From contig NZ_CP029427.2 in NCBI RefSeq assembly GCF_002266465.3, forward strand, positions 5,396,501 to 5,460,500: DNA of 64,000 bases, in the 5' to 3' direction. A model generated the notes under the pieces. It made no database searches. It was not told where the DNA came from and saw only the letters and a list, made by a program, of their open reading frames with translations. The DNA comes from Bradyrhizobium symbiodeficiens (GTDB lineage: Bacteria > Pseudomonadota > Alphaproteobacteria > Rhizobiales > Xanthobacteraceae). The stretch's first letter is position 1. Each line of letters opens with the position of its first letter. The translations under genes were made by a program, and so were the position numbers. Below, one piece after another: positions 15,698 to 24,259 of this stretch.

Positions 15698-16948
15698 ATG
15701 TCGAAATGCAGTGTGGGACTGCTCGCGCTGAGCAGCTTGTTTCTTTCAACCGCGGCGTTCGCCCAGGAGAAGATCAAGGTGGGCGTAACCGCAACCCTCG
15801 AAGGCACCTACACGGTGCTCGGCGAGGACGGCATGCGCGGCCACCAGACGGCCCTCAACGTCCTGGGCAAGAAGGTCGGCGACAAGGAGCTCGAATTCAT
15901 CGTCGCCTCGACCGACGCGACGCCGGACAGCGCCGTGCGCGCCGTGCGCAAGCTGATCGAGCAGGACAAGGTGCAGATCCTGCTCTCGCCGCTCTCCGGC
16001 GACGAGGGCATCGCGGTGAAGAATTTCGCGAAAACCCATCCCGAGCTGACCTTCATCAACGCGGCCTCCGGCGCGCAGGAAACGACCTATGTCGATCCGG
16101 CCCCGAACTTCTTCCGCTACAACATGGACGGCGCGCAGTGGCAGGTCGGCCTCGGCAAATACGCCTATGAGGAAAAGAAGTATCGCAAGATCGCGACCGT
16201 CGGCGAGGACTATTCCTTCATCTACACCCAGGTGTTCGGTCTCGTGCTCGAGTTCTGCGGCGCCGGCGGACAGGTCACCAACCGGCAATGGGTGCCGCTC
16301 GGCACCAAGGACTTCGCCTCGGTCATCGCGGCACTGCCCGACGACGTCGATGCGATCTATCTCGGGCTCGGCGGCGCCGACGCCGTCAATTTCCTCAACC
16401 AGTATCAGCAGGCCGGCGGCAAGGCGCATCTGATGGGCGGCTCGATCATGATCGACCAGACCATCCTGTCGTCGAAGGGCAACGCCAAGAACGCCCTGGT
16501 CGGCACCATCGCGGCGAGCGGCCAGGCCGACACCTGGGAGGATCCGGGCTGGCAGAAATTCGTGAAGGCCTATCAGGACTCCTTCCCGCCGAACAAGCGA
16601 TTCCCGAGCCCGTCGCTGCTCGCCACCAACTATTACGGCTCGACCATGGCGCTGATCCTGGCGCTGCGTGCGGTCAATGGCGATCTCTCCAACAACCAGG
16701 CCAAGTACAAGGAAGCCCTCGCCAAGATCGAGATCGATGCGCCGAACGGCAAGATCAAGCTCGACGCCAATCGCCAGGCGATCGGCACCAACTTCGTCAC
16801 CGAGGTCGTCGACGACGGCAAGGGCGCGCTGTTCAGCAAGGTCGTGAAGGTGATCCCGAACGTCAACCAGACGCTCGGCTACGATCCGGCGGTCTTCTCC
16901 AAGATCGGGTTGCCGAGCCGCACCGTGCCGGAATGTAAGAAGTACTGA
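15698..16948 (+). CDS. branched-chain amino acid-type ABC transporter substrate-binding protein (LivJ-like)
   Basis: A 416-residue periplasmic binding protein of the Peripla_BP_6/LivJ class. The signal peptide runs from MSKCSVGLLALSSLFL to AAFAQE. The mature protein opens KIKVGVTATLEGTYTVLGEDG, the ligand-binding start of this family, with SPLSGDEGIAV and NAASGAQETTY further on. Start ATG 15698 has GGGAGGAG at good spacing; the longer frame from 15602 is not supported. It presumably delivers its ligand to the permease/ATPase set at 18337-21900. Family members bind amino acids, amides, aromatic acids or other small organic anions; the enzymes downstream suggest a cyclic compound rather than leucine. 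Confidence 0.88.
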   Translation: MSKCSVGLLALSSLFLSTAAFAQEKIKVGVTATLEGTYTVLGEDGMRGHQTALNVLGKKVGDKELEFIVASTDATPDSAVRAVRKLIEQDKVQILLSPLSGDEGIAVKNFAKTHPELTFINAASGAQETTYVDPAPNFFRYNMDGAQWQVGLGKYAYEEKKYRKIATVGEDYSFIYTQVFGLVLEFCGAGGQVTNRQWVPLGTKDFASVIAALPDDVDAIYLGLGGADAVNFLNQYQQAGGKAHLMGGSIMIDQTILSSKGNAKNALVGTIAASGQADTWEDPGWQKFVKAYQDSFPPNKRFPSPSLLATNYYGSTMALILALRAVNGDLSNNQAKYKEALAKIEIDAPNGKIKLDANRQAIGTNFVTEVVDDGKGALFSKVVKVIPNVNQTLGYDPAVFSKIGLPSRTVPECKKY

Positions 16949-17072
16949 CGCATACTCCTGCGATGCACAACCCGGGGAGCGACTCGCTGACGCGGTCGCT
17001 CTCCGCTCTTGCAATCTCGTCGGCGTTGTTGAACGCTGACCGAAAAGACAAGAACATTCGGGAGGGGAAGGC

Positions 17073-17900
17073 ATGAGCCGTGCGCTCGCCGTCTTCCATG
17101 GCCGGTTTGGCCGGGCGACGGTTTATCAGTTGAACCGCCCTTTCAATATCCACGCCCATCGTGAAGGTCATCTGATCTTCCATGTTGGCGGCATGCCCGC
17201 ATGCATCGACGTCTCCGACGGACACCACGATCTCAACGAGACGTCCGTGGTCGCGGTCAATCCGTGGGAGCCGCACAATTTCCTGCCCGCGGATCTCGAC
17301 GGCGGCGCGATCTTCTTCGTGCTCTATGTCAACGCCGAATGGTTTGCGCCCGATGCATCCGGCACCCACCGGATGCGTTTCGGCCGCACCCAGTTCCGGC
17401 GCACGCCGGCGCTGGACAAGCATATCAGGCGGACCGCCGCGCTCGTGTGCGGCGCACCATCGCTCTCCAGCCTGGATTCCGAGCTGCGGCGGCTGATCGA
17501 CGTCTGCTACGACGAAAGCTGGCAGCAGGCCGAGATCGCACGTGATCCTCGCGCAAACGGCTCCGTCACCGACTTTCGCGTGCGCAAGTGCATCAAGATG
17601 ATGTCGGAAAGCCCCGGCGCCGAGATCGAACTCGATGCGATCGCGCGGGAATCCGGCCTGTCGCGGCCGCATTTCTACCGGTTGTTTCGCGTCCAGACCG
17701 GCGTGACGCCGAACCTCTATCTCAACACGCTGATCATGGAACAGGCGCTCGAAGCGCTGGTGGCGAGCGAGGCGCCGATCGCCGATATCGGCTTCGATCT
17801 CGGCTTCTCCTCCCAGAGCGGCTTCACCCGCTTCTTCGCTGCCAATGTCGGGATGGCGCCGACCGATTATCGTCGCGCAGCCAAGATTTTGCGCGCCTGA
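17073..17900 (+). CDS. AraC-family transcriptional regulator with N-terminal cupin
   Basis: A 275-residue AraC regulator. The N-terminus (HAHREGHLIFHVGG, then NPWEPHNF) has His-rich strand patterns of an AraC-type cupin effector domain. The DNA-binding domain covers the last 100 residues (ELDAIARESGLSRPHFYRLF; IGFDLGFSSQSGFTRFFAAN). The ATG at 17073 follows GGAGGGGAAGGC. It lies between the binding-protein gene and the permease genes on the same strand, so it is the obvious candidate regulator of the 15.7-38 kb cluster, probably responding to the imported compound or a metabolite. Confidence 0.85.
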   Translation: MSRALAVFHGRFGRATVYQLNRPFNIHAHREGHLIFHVGGMPACIDVSDGHHDLNETSVVAVNPWEPHNFLPADLDGGAIFFVLYVNAEWFAPDASGTHRMRFGRTQFRRTPALDKHIRRTAALVCGAPSLSSLDSELRRLIDVCYDESWQQAEIARDPRANGSVTDFRVRKCIKMMSESPGAEIELDAIARESGLSRPHFYRLFRVQTGVTPNLYLNTLIMEQALEALVASEAPIADIGFDLGFSSQSGFTRFFAANVGMAPTDYRRAAKILRA

Positions 17901-18336
17901 GCTGCGCGAAAAGATACTCACGATCAAACGTCGCCCTCGCAGCCCCGCTAGGATGCGGGCAACGCGATCCCGGAAGAGGGTCGCGACCGACGGGAGGACG
18001 TACGTCAATGGCAGGGCTCGCAGCCGACGACGGCTTGCATCCCTCCTCTTCGCGCATGCGGGGAGGCGGTTGGGGTGTGCCCGCGCCTTCGCGACGTCTC
18101 CCCGCGTGCGGGGGGAAAATCGCAGAAGATCTCTTGGAACGGCAAGCGCCTCGTCCTTCGAGACGACCGCTCCGCGGTCTCCTCAGGATGAGGCTGATCG
18201 GCATCGGACCTGCTGCCGCATGCTCCGCCCTCATCCTGAGGAGCCCGCCAATGCGGGCGTCTCGAAGGATGGGCCGCGGCGGAGACGCCGTTCCCGATAT
18301 GCGGTTCTCTCCCCGCAATCGGGGCGAGGTGAAGCC
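17901..18336. repeat. repeat-filled spacer between regulator and permease genes
   Basis: This 436-bp spacer has no gene. It holds a CCCCGC/GCGGGG hairpin near 18105, a long inverted repeat with arms at about 18150-18194 (CCTTCGAGACG to CTCAGGATGAGG) and 18229-18277 (CCTCATCCTGAG to CTCGAAGGATG), and CCCCGCAATCGGGG around 18311-18324. The last hairpin ends about 12 bp before the permease start, so the likely ribosome site (GAGGTGAAG) abuts the repeat. The stem may terminate or stabilise the transcript between the two blocks. Confidence 0.7.
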
Positions 18337-19347
18337 ATGAGCCGCTTTGTCGAACGCCATCCGGCCTGGGCGCTGATCTCGATCATCGCCATTGCCGTCG
18401 GGCTCTGGCTGGTCTTCGCGATCTGGCCGCCCGGCCTCGAAGAGGCCATCGGCCGCAAGCGCGTCTTCCTCAACGCGGTCTTCAACGGCATCACGCTCGG
18501 AGGCCTCTACTTCCTCGTCGCCAGTGGCTTCACGCTGATCTTCGGCCTGATGCGCAACGTCAACCTCGCGCACGGCTCGCTCTATCTGTTCGGCGGCTAT
18601 GTCGGCTACGCCATCAGCACGGCAACCGGCTCCTGGGTGCTCGGCTTCATCGTCGCCTTCATCCTCACCGCCATGGTCGGCGTCCTGCTCCAGTTGATCG
18701 TGTTCCGCCGGATGGAGGGACAGGATCTCAGGCAGACCATGGTGACGATCGGGCTTTCGATCGTGTTCGCCGACCTCATGCTGTGGGCCTGCGGCGGCGA
18801 CTTCTACCAGATCCAGACACCGAACTGGCTGATCGGCCCTATGGAGCTGCCGCTGGTCACGGCGATCAAGTCCTCGGGCGAACCGGTCTATCTCAGATAT
18901 CCCATGGTCCGGCTCGTGATCTTCGCCGCTTCCGTGGTCATCGGCGTTGCGATGTGGCTTGTTCTCAATCGCACCCGGGTCGGCATGATCGTCCGCGCCG
19001 GCGTCGACGATCGCGATATCCTCGCGGCGACCGGGGTGCGCATCCAGCTCGTCTTCGTGGCGGTGTTTGCGTTCGGCGCGGGACTTGCCGGCATCGCCGG
19101 CGTCGTCGGCGGCACCTTCCAATCCCTGTCGCCGGGCGAGGACATCCGCTTCCTGCTCGCCTCCCTCGTCGTCGTGATCGTGGGCGGCATGGGCTCGATC
19201 CCCGGCGCGGCGCTCGGCGCGCTGATCATCGGCCTCGCCGAGCAGCTCGGCTCGGTCTACATCCCCACCTATGCCATCGTCGTGACCTTCCTGATCATGG
19301 TGCTGGTGCTGGCGATCCGGCCGCAAGGCCTGTTGGCGAGGCGCTGA
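18337..19347 (+). CDS. branched-chain amino acid-type ABC transporter permease (LivH-like)
   Basis: A 336-residue inner-membrane permease with about eight hydrophobic helices. The GITLGGLYFLVASGFTLIFG segment is the standard start of LivH-type permeases, followed by NVNLAHGSLYLFGGYVGY, and the cytoplasmic coupling loop includes GVRIQLVFVAVFAFGAGLAG. The N-terminal ~40 residues add an extra hydrophobic helix not usual in short LivH proteins. It pairs with the LivM-type permease that starts one base after its stop. Confidence 0.88.
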   Translation: MSRFVERHPAWALISIIAIAVGLWLVFAIWPPGLEEAIGRKRVFLNAVFNGITLGGLYFLVASGFTLIFGLMRNVNLAHGSLYLFGGYVGYAISTATGSWVLGFIVAFILTAMVGVLLQLIVFRRMEGQDLRQTMVTIGLSIVFADLMLWACGGDFYQIQTPNWLIGPMELPLVTAIKSSGEPVYLRYPMVRLVIFAASVVIGVAMWLVLNRTRVGMIVRAGVDDRDILAATGVRIQLVFVAVFAFGAGLAGIAGVVGGTFQSLSPGEDIRFLLASLVVVIVGGMGSIPGAALGALIIGLAEQLGSVYIPTYAIVVTFLIMVLVLAIRPQGLLARR

Positions 19348-19348
19348 G

Positions 19349-20425
19349 ATGTCGCTCGCCCACGATAGCCGCATCACCGTACGGCCCGCCGCATTGGCGC
19401 AGCGCCCGGCGCGCATATGGCCTGAGATCAACCATCCCGCGGCCTGGATCGTCGCGGTCATTCTCCTGATCATGCCGCTGATCGCCAACGGCTTCTTCCT
19501 GATCGAGATCTTCGCTTCCACCTTGATCCTCGGCACCATGGCGCTGAGCCTGATGTTCCTCGCCGGCTACGGCGGCATGGTCAGCCTGATGCAGCTCACC
19601 ATCGCGGGCTTCTCGGCCTACATGGTCGCCGTGTTCGGCGTCAGCGGCAACGCCAATATCAGCCTGGGCTGGCCGTGGTGGCTGGCGGTTCCCATGGCGC
19701 TGGCGCTGGCGACCGCCTTCGGCACGCTCGGCGGCGCGCTCGCGGTACGCACCGAAGGCATCTACACCATCATGATCACGCTCGCGATCGGAGCTGCCTT
19801 CTACTATTTCACCAACCAGAACTGGGCGATCTTCAACGGCCATACCGGCATCAACACCGTGGCCACACCGCACTTCTGGGGCGTGAACTGGCGCGCCGAC
19901 ATTCCCTTCTATTACATCGTGCTCGCGGTCGCCGCGCTCTGCTATTTCGCCGTCGAATATCTCTCGCGCGCCCCGTTTGGCCTTGCGCTGCAGGGCGTGC
20001 GCGACAATCCCAGGCGCATGGCCGCACTCGGCTTCAACGTCAACGCGCACCGGGTCGCCGCCTATGCCTTCGCCTCCTTCATCGCGGCGCTCGCCGGCGT
20101 CCTCCAGGTCTGGAACTACCGCCAGATCTCGCCGGGCTCCGTCAGCGTCGGCGCCTGCATCGACGTGCTGATCATCGCCGTCGTGGGCGGCATCACGCGC
20201 CCGATCGGTCCCTTCATCGGCGCGCTGATCTTCGTGCTGCTGCGCACCTTCGCGCTCGATTTCCTGGTCAGGATCGGTCTCGACGGCAACCGATTCCGGC
20301 TTTTGATCGGACTCGGCTTCCTCGCCATCGTGTTCTGGTCCTCGGACGGCGTCATCGGGCTGTGGCAGCGCTGGCGCCAGCACCGCGGCGCCGACCGATC
20401 CGGTGGAGGGCGTCGCCATGGATAG
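19349..20425 (+). CDS. branched-chain amino acid-type ABC transporter permease (LivM-like)
   Basis: A 358-residue second permease with nine to ten hydrophobic segments. LAGYGGMVSLMQLTIAGFSA is the conserved start of the LivM family, and the coupling loop near FGLALQGVRDNPRRMAALGF matches family usage. The start ATG lies directly after the LivH-like stop, and the gene's 3' end overlaps the ATPase gene by eight bases, indicating translational coupling. Confidence 0.88.
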   Translation: MSLAHDSRITVRPAALAQRPARIWPEINHPAAWIVAVILLIMPLIANGFFLIEIFASTLILGTMALSLMFLAGYGGMVSLMQLTIAGFSAYMVAVFGVSGNANISLGWPWWLAVPMALALATAFGTLGGALAVRTEGIYTIMITLAIGAAFYYFTNQNWAIFNGHTGINTVATPHFWGVNWRADIPFYYIVLAVAALCYFAVEYLSRAPFGLALQGVRDNPRRMAALGFNVNAHRVAAYAFASFIAALAGVLQVWNYRQISPGSVSVGACIDVLIIAVVGGITRPIGPFIGALIFVLLRTFALDFLVRIGLDGNRFRLLIGLGFLAIVFWSSDGVIGLWQRWRQHRGADRSGGGRRHG

Positions 20426-21200
20426 CGTCGCCCAGCGCCTCTCGGCCGTCGGCGCCGGCGCCGCGCTGGAGCTGCGCGGCGTGACGCGGCTGTTCGGCGC
20501 GCTCGCCGCGCTCACCGACGTCACCATCACCGTGCGTCCCGGCGAACGCCGCGCCGTGCTCGGCTCCAACGGCGCCGGCAAGACCACGCTGTTCAACTGC
20601 ATCACCGGCGACTTCCCGCCCTCCTCCGGCACGATCCGCTTCTTCGGCGAGGACGTCACGCATTTCCCGCCCTATGAACGCATCCGCCGCGGGCTGCGCC
20701 GGACCTACCAGATCTCCGCGCTGTTCCCCGGCCTCACCGTGCAGGACAATGTCTATCTCGCCTGCCGCGGCGTCTCGCGCGGTCGCTTCTCGTTCCTGCG
20801 TCCGGGACAGAACGATGCCCTGATGCACGCAGCCGACAATCTGGTCCAGGCCGTGCATCTGTCCGCCGTCAAGGACCAGCGCGTCGCCGAACTCGCGCAC
20901 GGCCAGCAGCGCCAGCTCGAGATCGCGCTCGCGCTCGCCGGCGCGCCCCGCTTCGTGCTGTTCGACGAGCCGGCCGCGGGCCTGTCGCCGACCGAGCGTG
21001 CCGAGCTGATCGAGATCCTGACCTCGCTGCCGGCGCATATCGGCTACATCATCATCGAGCACGACATGGACGTGGCGCTGCGCGTCGTCGAGAGCGTCAC
21101 GATGATGCACAACGGCCGCGTCTTCAAGGAAGGCGTGCCGCAGGAGATCCAGTCGGATCCGGAAGTGCAGGAGCTTTATCTCGGAGGCGGCCATGAATGA
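20418..21200 (+). CDS. branched-chain amino acid-type ABC transporter ATP-binding protein (LivG-like)
   Basis: A 260-residue cytoplasmic ATPase: Walker A GSNGAGKTT, a degenerate signature ELAHGQQRQLEIA, Walker B FVLFDEPAAGLSP and switch His in IIEHDMDVAL. The signature has AHGQQ in place of the classical SGGQ, a substitution seen in this LivG subgroup. Start ATG 20418 lies inside the end of the LivM-like gene and follows GGAGGG; GTG 20403 is a less likely alternative. It overlaps the next gene by eight bases. Confidence 0.88.
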   Translation: MDSVAQRLSAVGAGAALELRGVTRLFGALAALTDVTITVRPGERRAVLGSNGAGKTTLFNCITGDFPPSSGTIRFFGEDVTHFPPYERIRRGLRRTYQISALFPGLTVQDNVYLACRGVSRGRFSFLRPGQNDALMHAADNLVQAVHLSAVKDQRVAELAHGQQRQLEIALALAGAPRFVLFDEPAAGLSPTERAELIEILTSLPAHIGYIIIEHDMDVALRVVESVTMMHNGRVFKEGVPQEIQSDPEVQELYLGGGHE

Positions 21201-23397
21201 GGCCCGCCGCTCCGCCGCCGCACTCGAGGTCCGCGGGCTCGACGTCTATTACGGTCACTCGCACGCCCTGCAAGGCGTCGACCTCACGCTGGAGAGCGGC
21301 GTGTTCTCCGTCGTCGGCCGCAACGGCATGGGCAAGACCACGCTGTGCAAGGCGATCATGGGGCTGGTCGCGGTGAGCGGCGGCTCGATCCGCCTGCGCG
21401 GCGAGGACATCACGCGGCGGCCTTCCGCCCAGATCGCCCGGCTCGGCGTCGGCTATGTGCCGCAGGGACGCCGCCTGTGGCGTTCGCTCAGCGTCGACGA
21501 GCATTTGCGGCTGGCCGGCGGGCTGCGGTCCGGCGCCTGGACCGTCGAGCGCATCTACGACACCTTCCCGCGCCTTGCCGAGCGCAAAGACCATGGCGGC
21601 GGCCAGCTCTCCGGCGGCGAGCAGCAAATGCTGGCGATCTCGCGCGCGCTTCTCACCAATCCACAGCTGCTCGTCATGGACGAGCCGACCGAAGGCCTCG
21701 CTCCCGTCATCGTGGCGCAAGTCGAGGAGATGCTGCTGCGGCTCGGCGAGGACGGCGACATGTCCGTGCTCGTGATCGAGCAGAATATCGGCGTCGCCAC
21801 CGCGGTCTCGCGCAACGTCGCGATCATGGTCAACGGCCGCATCAACCGCATCATCGATTCCGCGCGGCTCGCCGCCGACCGCGAGCTGCAGCAGCGCCTG
21901 CTCGGTGTCGGCCTCCACGCCGAACTCGAGCCGGATCTCGACATCCCCGCATCCGGCCCGGAGGCCAAACCGGTGCCGGCGCCGCGCCGCGACGGACCGG
22001 TCCGCATCTACATCTCCAACCCGACGCTTCCGACGCGGTGGTCGCAACCGGTGCCGATCGCCCGCATCGAGGCTGCAGCGCGCACGCTCTCGACCCAGGT
22101 CGCGCGACTCGACGACACCGCGCGGCGCAAGCGCGAACCGGTGGCGGCGCAGACCGCCGGGCCGCCCGTCGTGCTGGTGGTCGGCACGCTCGATACGAAA
22201 GGTCTCGAGCTGCGCTTCATCCGCGACATCATCGCGGAAACCGGCCTGCGCACGCGGCTGGTCGACGTCTCGACCAGCGGCAAGCATTCCAGCTGCGATG
22301 TCTCCGCGCAGGAGATCGCACTGAACCACGGCCGCGGCGGCTCCGCCGTATTCGGCCCCGACCGCGGCGCGGCCGTGAAGGCGATGGCCGATGCCTTTGC
22401 CAGCTGGCTGCGGCGCCAGGGCAATGTCGCCGGCGTGATCTCAGCCGGCGGCTCCGGCGCGGCCTCGCTGGTTGCCCCCGGCATGCGCGCGCTTCCCATC
22501 GGCGTGCCCAAGCTGATCGTCTCCTCGGTTGCCTCCGGCGATGTCGGGCCTTATGTCGGCCCCGCCGACATCACCATGATGTACTCCGTCACCGACGTGC
22601 AGGGGCTCAACTCGATCTCGCGCTCGGTGCTGGCCAACGGCGCCAATGCGCTGGCCGGCATGGTCAAGGCGCGGCTCGATACGCGCGCGGCCCGACCCGC
22701 CGGCGGCCTGCCTTCGGTCGGCATCACCATGTTCGGCGTGACGACGCCGGCGGTGCAGAAGATCGCCGCCGATTTGCGCGAGGATTTCGAATGCCTGGTC
22801 TTCCATGCCACCGGCGTCGGCGGCCGCTCCATGGAGAAACTCGTCGAGTCCGGCCAGCTCGCCGGCGTCATCGACCTCACCACGACGGAGGTCTGCGATC
22901 TCCTGCTGGGCGGTGTGTTTCCCGCAACCGATGACCGCCTCGGCGCGATCATCCGCACGCGCGTCCCCTATATCGGCTCGGTCGGCGCACTCGACATGGT
23001 CAATTTCGGCGCGCCCGACACCATCCCCGAGCGCTACCGCGGCCGCAAATTCCACGTCCACAATCCGCAGGTGACGCTGATGCGGACGACCGTGGAAGAG
23101 AACGAGCGCATCGGCCGCTGGATCGGCGAGCGGCTCAACCAGATGGACGGACCCGTGCGCTTCTTCCTGCCCGAGGGCGGCGTCTCCGCGCTCGACGCCC
23201 GCGGCCAGCCGTTCTGGGACCCCGATGCGGACGCCGCGCTGTTCCGCGCGCTGGAGCGGACCGTGCGGCAGACCGGTCATCGCCAGCTCATTCGCACGCC
23301 GAAGAACATCAACGATCCCGACTTCGCCGCCGCCATCGTCAGTGCGTTCCGAACCCTGTTCGGGCGACCCGGCGCGCGGCGGAGACTAGCGAGGTGA
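21193..23397 (+). CDS. fusion of LivF-like ABC ATPase with a Tm-1-like (UPF0261) domain
   Basis: A 734-residue two-part protein. Residues 1-240 are a LivF-type ATPase: Walker A GRNGMGKTT (42-50), signature QLSGGEQQ (138-145), Walker B LLVMDEPTEGL (159-169), switch region VLVIEQN. Residues 240-325 form a Pro/Arg-rich linker. Residues 325-730 are a complete UPF0261/Tm-1-like domain (VVLVVGTLDTKGLELRFIRD, then VISAGGSGAASLVAPGMRAL and TTEVCDLLLGGVFPA). UPF0261 proteins bind ATP; tomato Tm-1 has such a domain followed by a TIM barrel, and its N-terminal part blocks tobamovirus replication proteins. Here the TIM-barrel half is the next gene. A normal LivF has about 235 residues, so this ties an unknown activity to the transporter's cytoplasmic face. 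Confidence 0.85.
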   Translation: MNEARRSAAALEVRGLDVYYGHSHALQGVDLTLESGVFSVVGRNGMGKTTLCKAIMGLVAVSGGSIRLRGEDITRRPSAQIARLGVGYVPQGRRLWRSLSVDEHLRLAGGLRSGAWTVERIYDTFPRLAERKDHGGGQLSGGEQQMLAISRALLTNPQLLVMDEPTEGLAPVIVAQVEEMLLRLGEDGDMSVLVIEQNIGVATAVSRNVAIMVNGRINRIIDSARLAADRELQQRLLGVGLHAELEPDLDIPASGPEAKPVPAPRRDGPVRIYISNPTLPTRWSQPVPIARIEAAARTLSTQVARLDDTARRKREPVAAQTAGPPVVLVVGTLDTKGLELRFIRDIIAETGLRTRLVDVSTSGKHSSCDVSAQEIALNHGRGGSAVFGPDRGAAVKAMADAFASWLRRQGNVAGVISAGGSGAASLVAPGMRALPIGVPKLIVSSVASGDVGPYVGPADITMMYSVTDVQGLNSISRSVLANGANALAGMVKARLDTRAARPAGGLPSVGITMFGVTTPAVQKIAADLREDFECLVFHATGVGGRSMEKLVESGQLAGVIDLTTTEVCDLLLGGVFPATDDRLGAIIRTRVPYIGSVGALDMVNFGAPDTIPERYRGRKFHVHNPQVTLMRTTVEENERIGRWIGERLNQMDGPVRFFLPEGGVSALDARGQPFWDPDADAALFRALERTVRQTGHRQLIRTPKNINDPDFAAAIVSAFRTLFGRPGARRRLAR

Positions 23398-23400
23398 GAG

Positions 23401-24234
23401 ATGGCCAGGTTTGAACGCGCAGCACTGCTGAAGAGGTTTCGCGAGATGGCGAAGCGCGGCGAGCCGATCGTCGGCGGCGGCGCCGGCACCGGGCTGTCGG
23501 CGAAATGCGAGGAGGCCGGCGGCGTCGATCTCATCGTGATCTACAATTCCGGCCGCTACCGCATGGCCGGCCGCGGCTCGCTCGCCGGCCTGATGGCCTA
23601 CGGCGATGCCAATGCCATCGTGCTGGAAATGGCCGGCGAAGTGCTGCCCGTGGTCACCAGGACGCCGGTGCTCGCCGGCGTCAACGGCACCGATCCGTTC
23701 CGCGACATGGACGTCTTCCTCGACCAGCTGAAGGCGCTCGGTTTCGCCGGCGTCCAGAACTTTCCGACCGTCGGCCTGATCGACGGCACCTTCCGTGCCA
23801 ATCTCGAAGAAACCGGGATGTCCTATGCGCTCGAGATCGACATGATCGCCAAGGCGCACGACAAGGACATGCTGACGACGCCCTATGTGTTCAGCGAGAA
23901 GGAGGCCGCCGCGATGGCGATCGCCGGCGCCGACATCGTCGTCTGTCACATGGGGCTGACGACCGGCGGCTCGATCGGCGCGCAGACGGCACCTAAGCTC
24001 GATGACTGTCCCGCCCGGATCGACACCTGGGCTTCCGCTGCGCTCAGCGTCAATCCTGAGATCCTGGTGCTGGCGCATGGCGGCCCGATCGCGGATCCCG
24101 CCGACGCCGATTTCATCATGAAGAACACCCGCCATTGCCACGGCTTCTACGGCGCCTCCTCGATGGAGCGGCTGCCGGTGGAACGGGCGCTGACGGAGCA
24201 GGTGCGTCAATTCAAGGCGATCGGCGCGCGATAA
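23401..24234 (+). CDS. PEP_hydrolase-family TIM-barrel protein (Tm-1 C-terminal half-like)
   Basis: A 277-residue TIM-barrel protein of the family named after phosphoenolpyruvate hydrolase (PF09370), recognised from IVGGGAGTGLSAKCEEAGGVD, IYNSGRYRMAGRGSLAG and HCHGFYGASSMERLP. In plants and fungi this domain is fused behind UPF0261; in this window the UPF0261 half is the end of the preceding gene, three bases upstream, so the two products very likely form one complex. The reaction is not established for the family; a carbon-carbon or phospho-enol chemistry on a catabolic intermediate would fit. It has no signal peptide. Confidence 0.82.
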   Translation: MARFERAALLKRFREMAKRGEPIVGGGAGTGLSAKCEEAGGVDLIVIYNSGRYRMAGRGSLAGLMAYGDANAIVLEMAGEVLPVVTRTPVLAGVNGTDPFRDMDVFLDQLKALGFAGVQNFPTVGLIDGTFRANLEETGMSYALEIDMIAKAHDKDMLTTPYVFSEKEAAAMAIAGADIVVCHMGLTTGGSIGAQTAPKLDDCPARIDTWASAALSVNPEILVLAHGGPIADPADADFIMKNTRHCHGFYGASSMERLPVERALTEQVRQFKAIGAR

Positions 24235-24259
24235 CGCCGAAGGTACGAGGGAGGAATAG

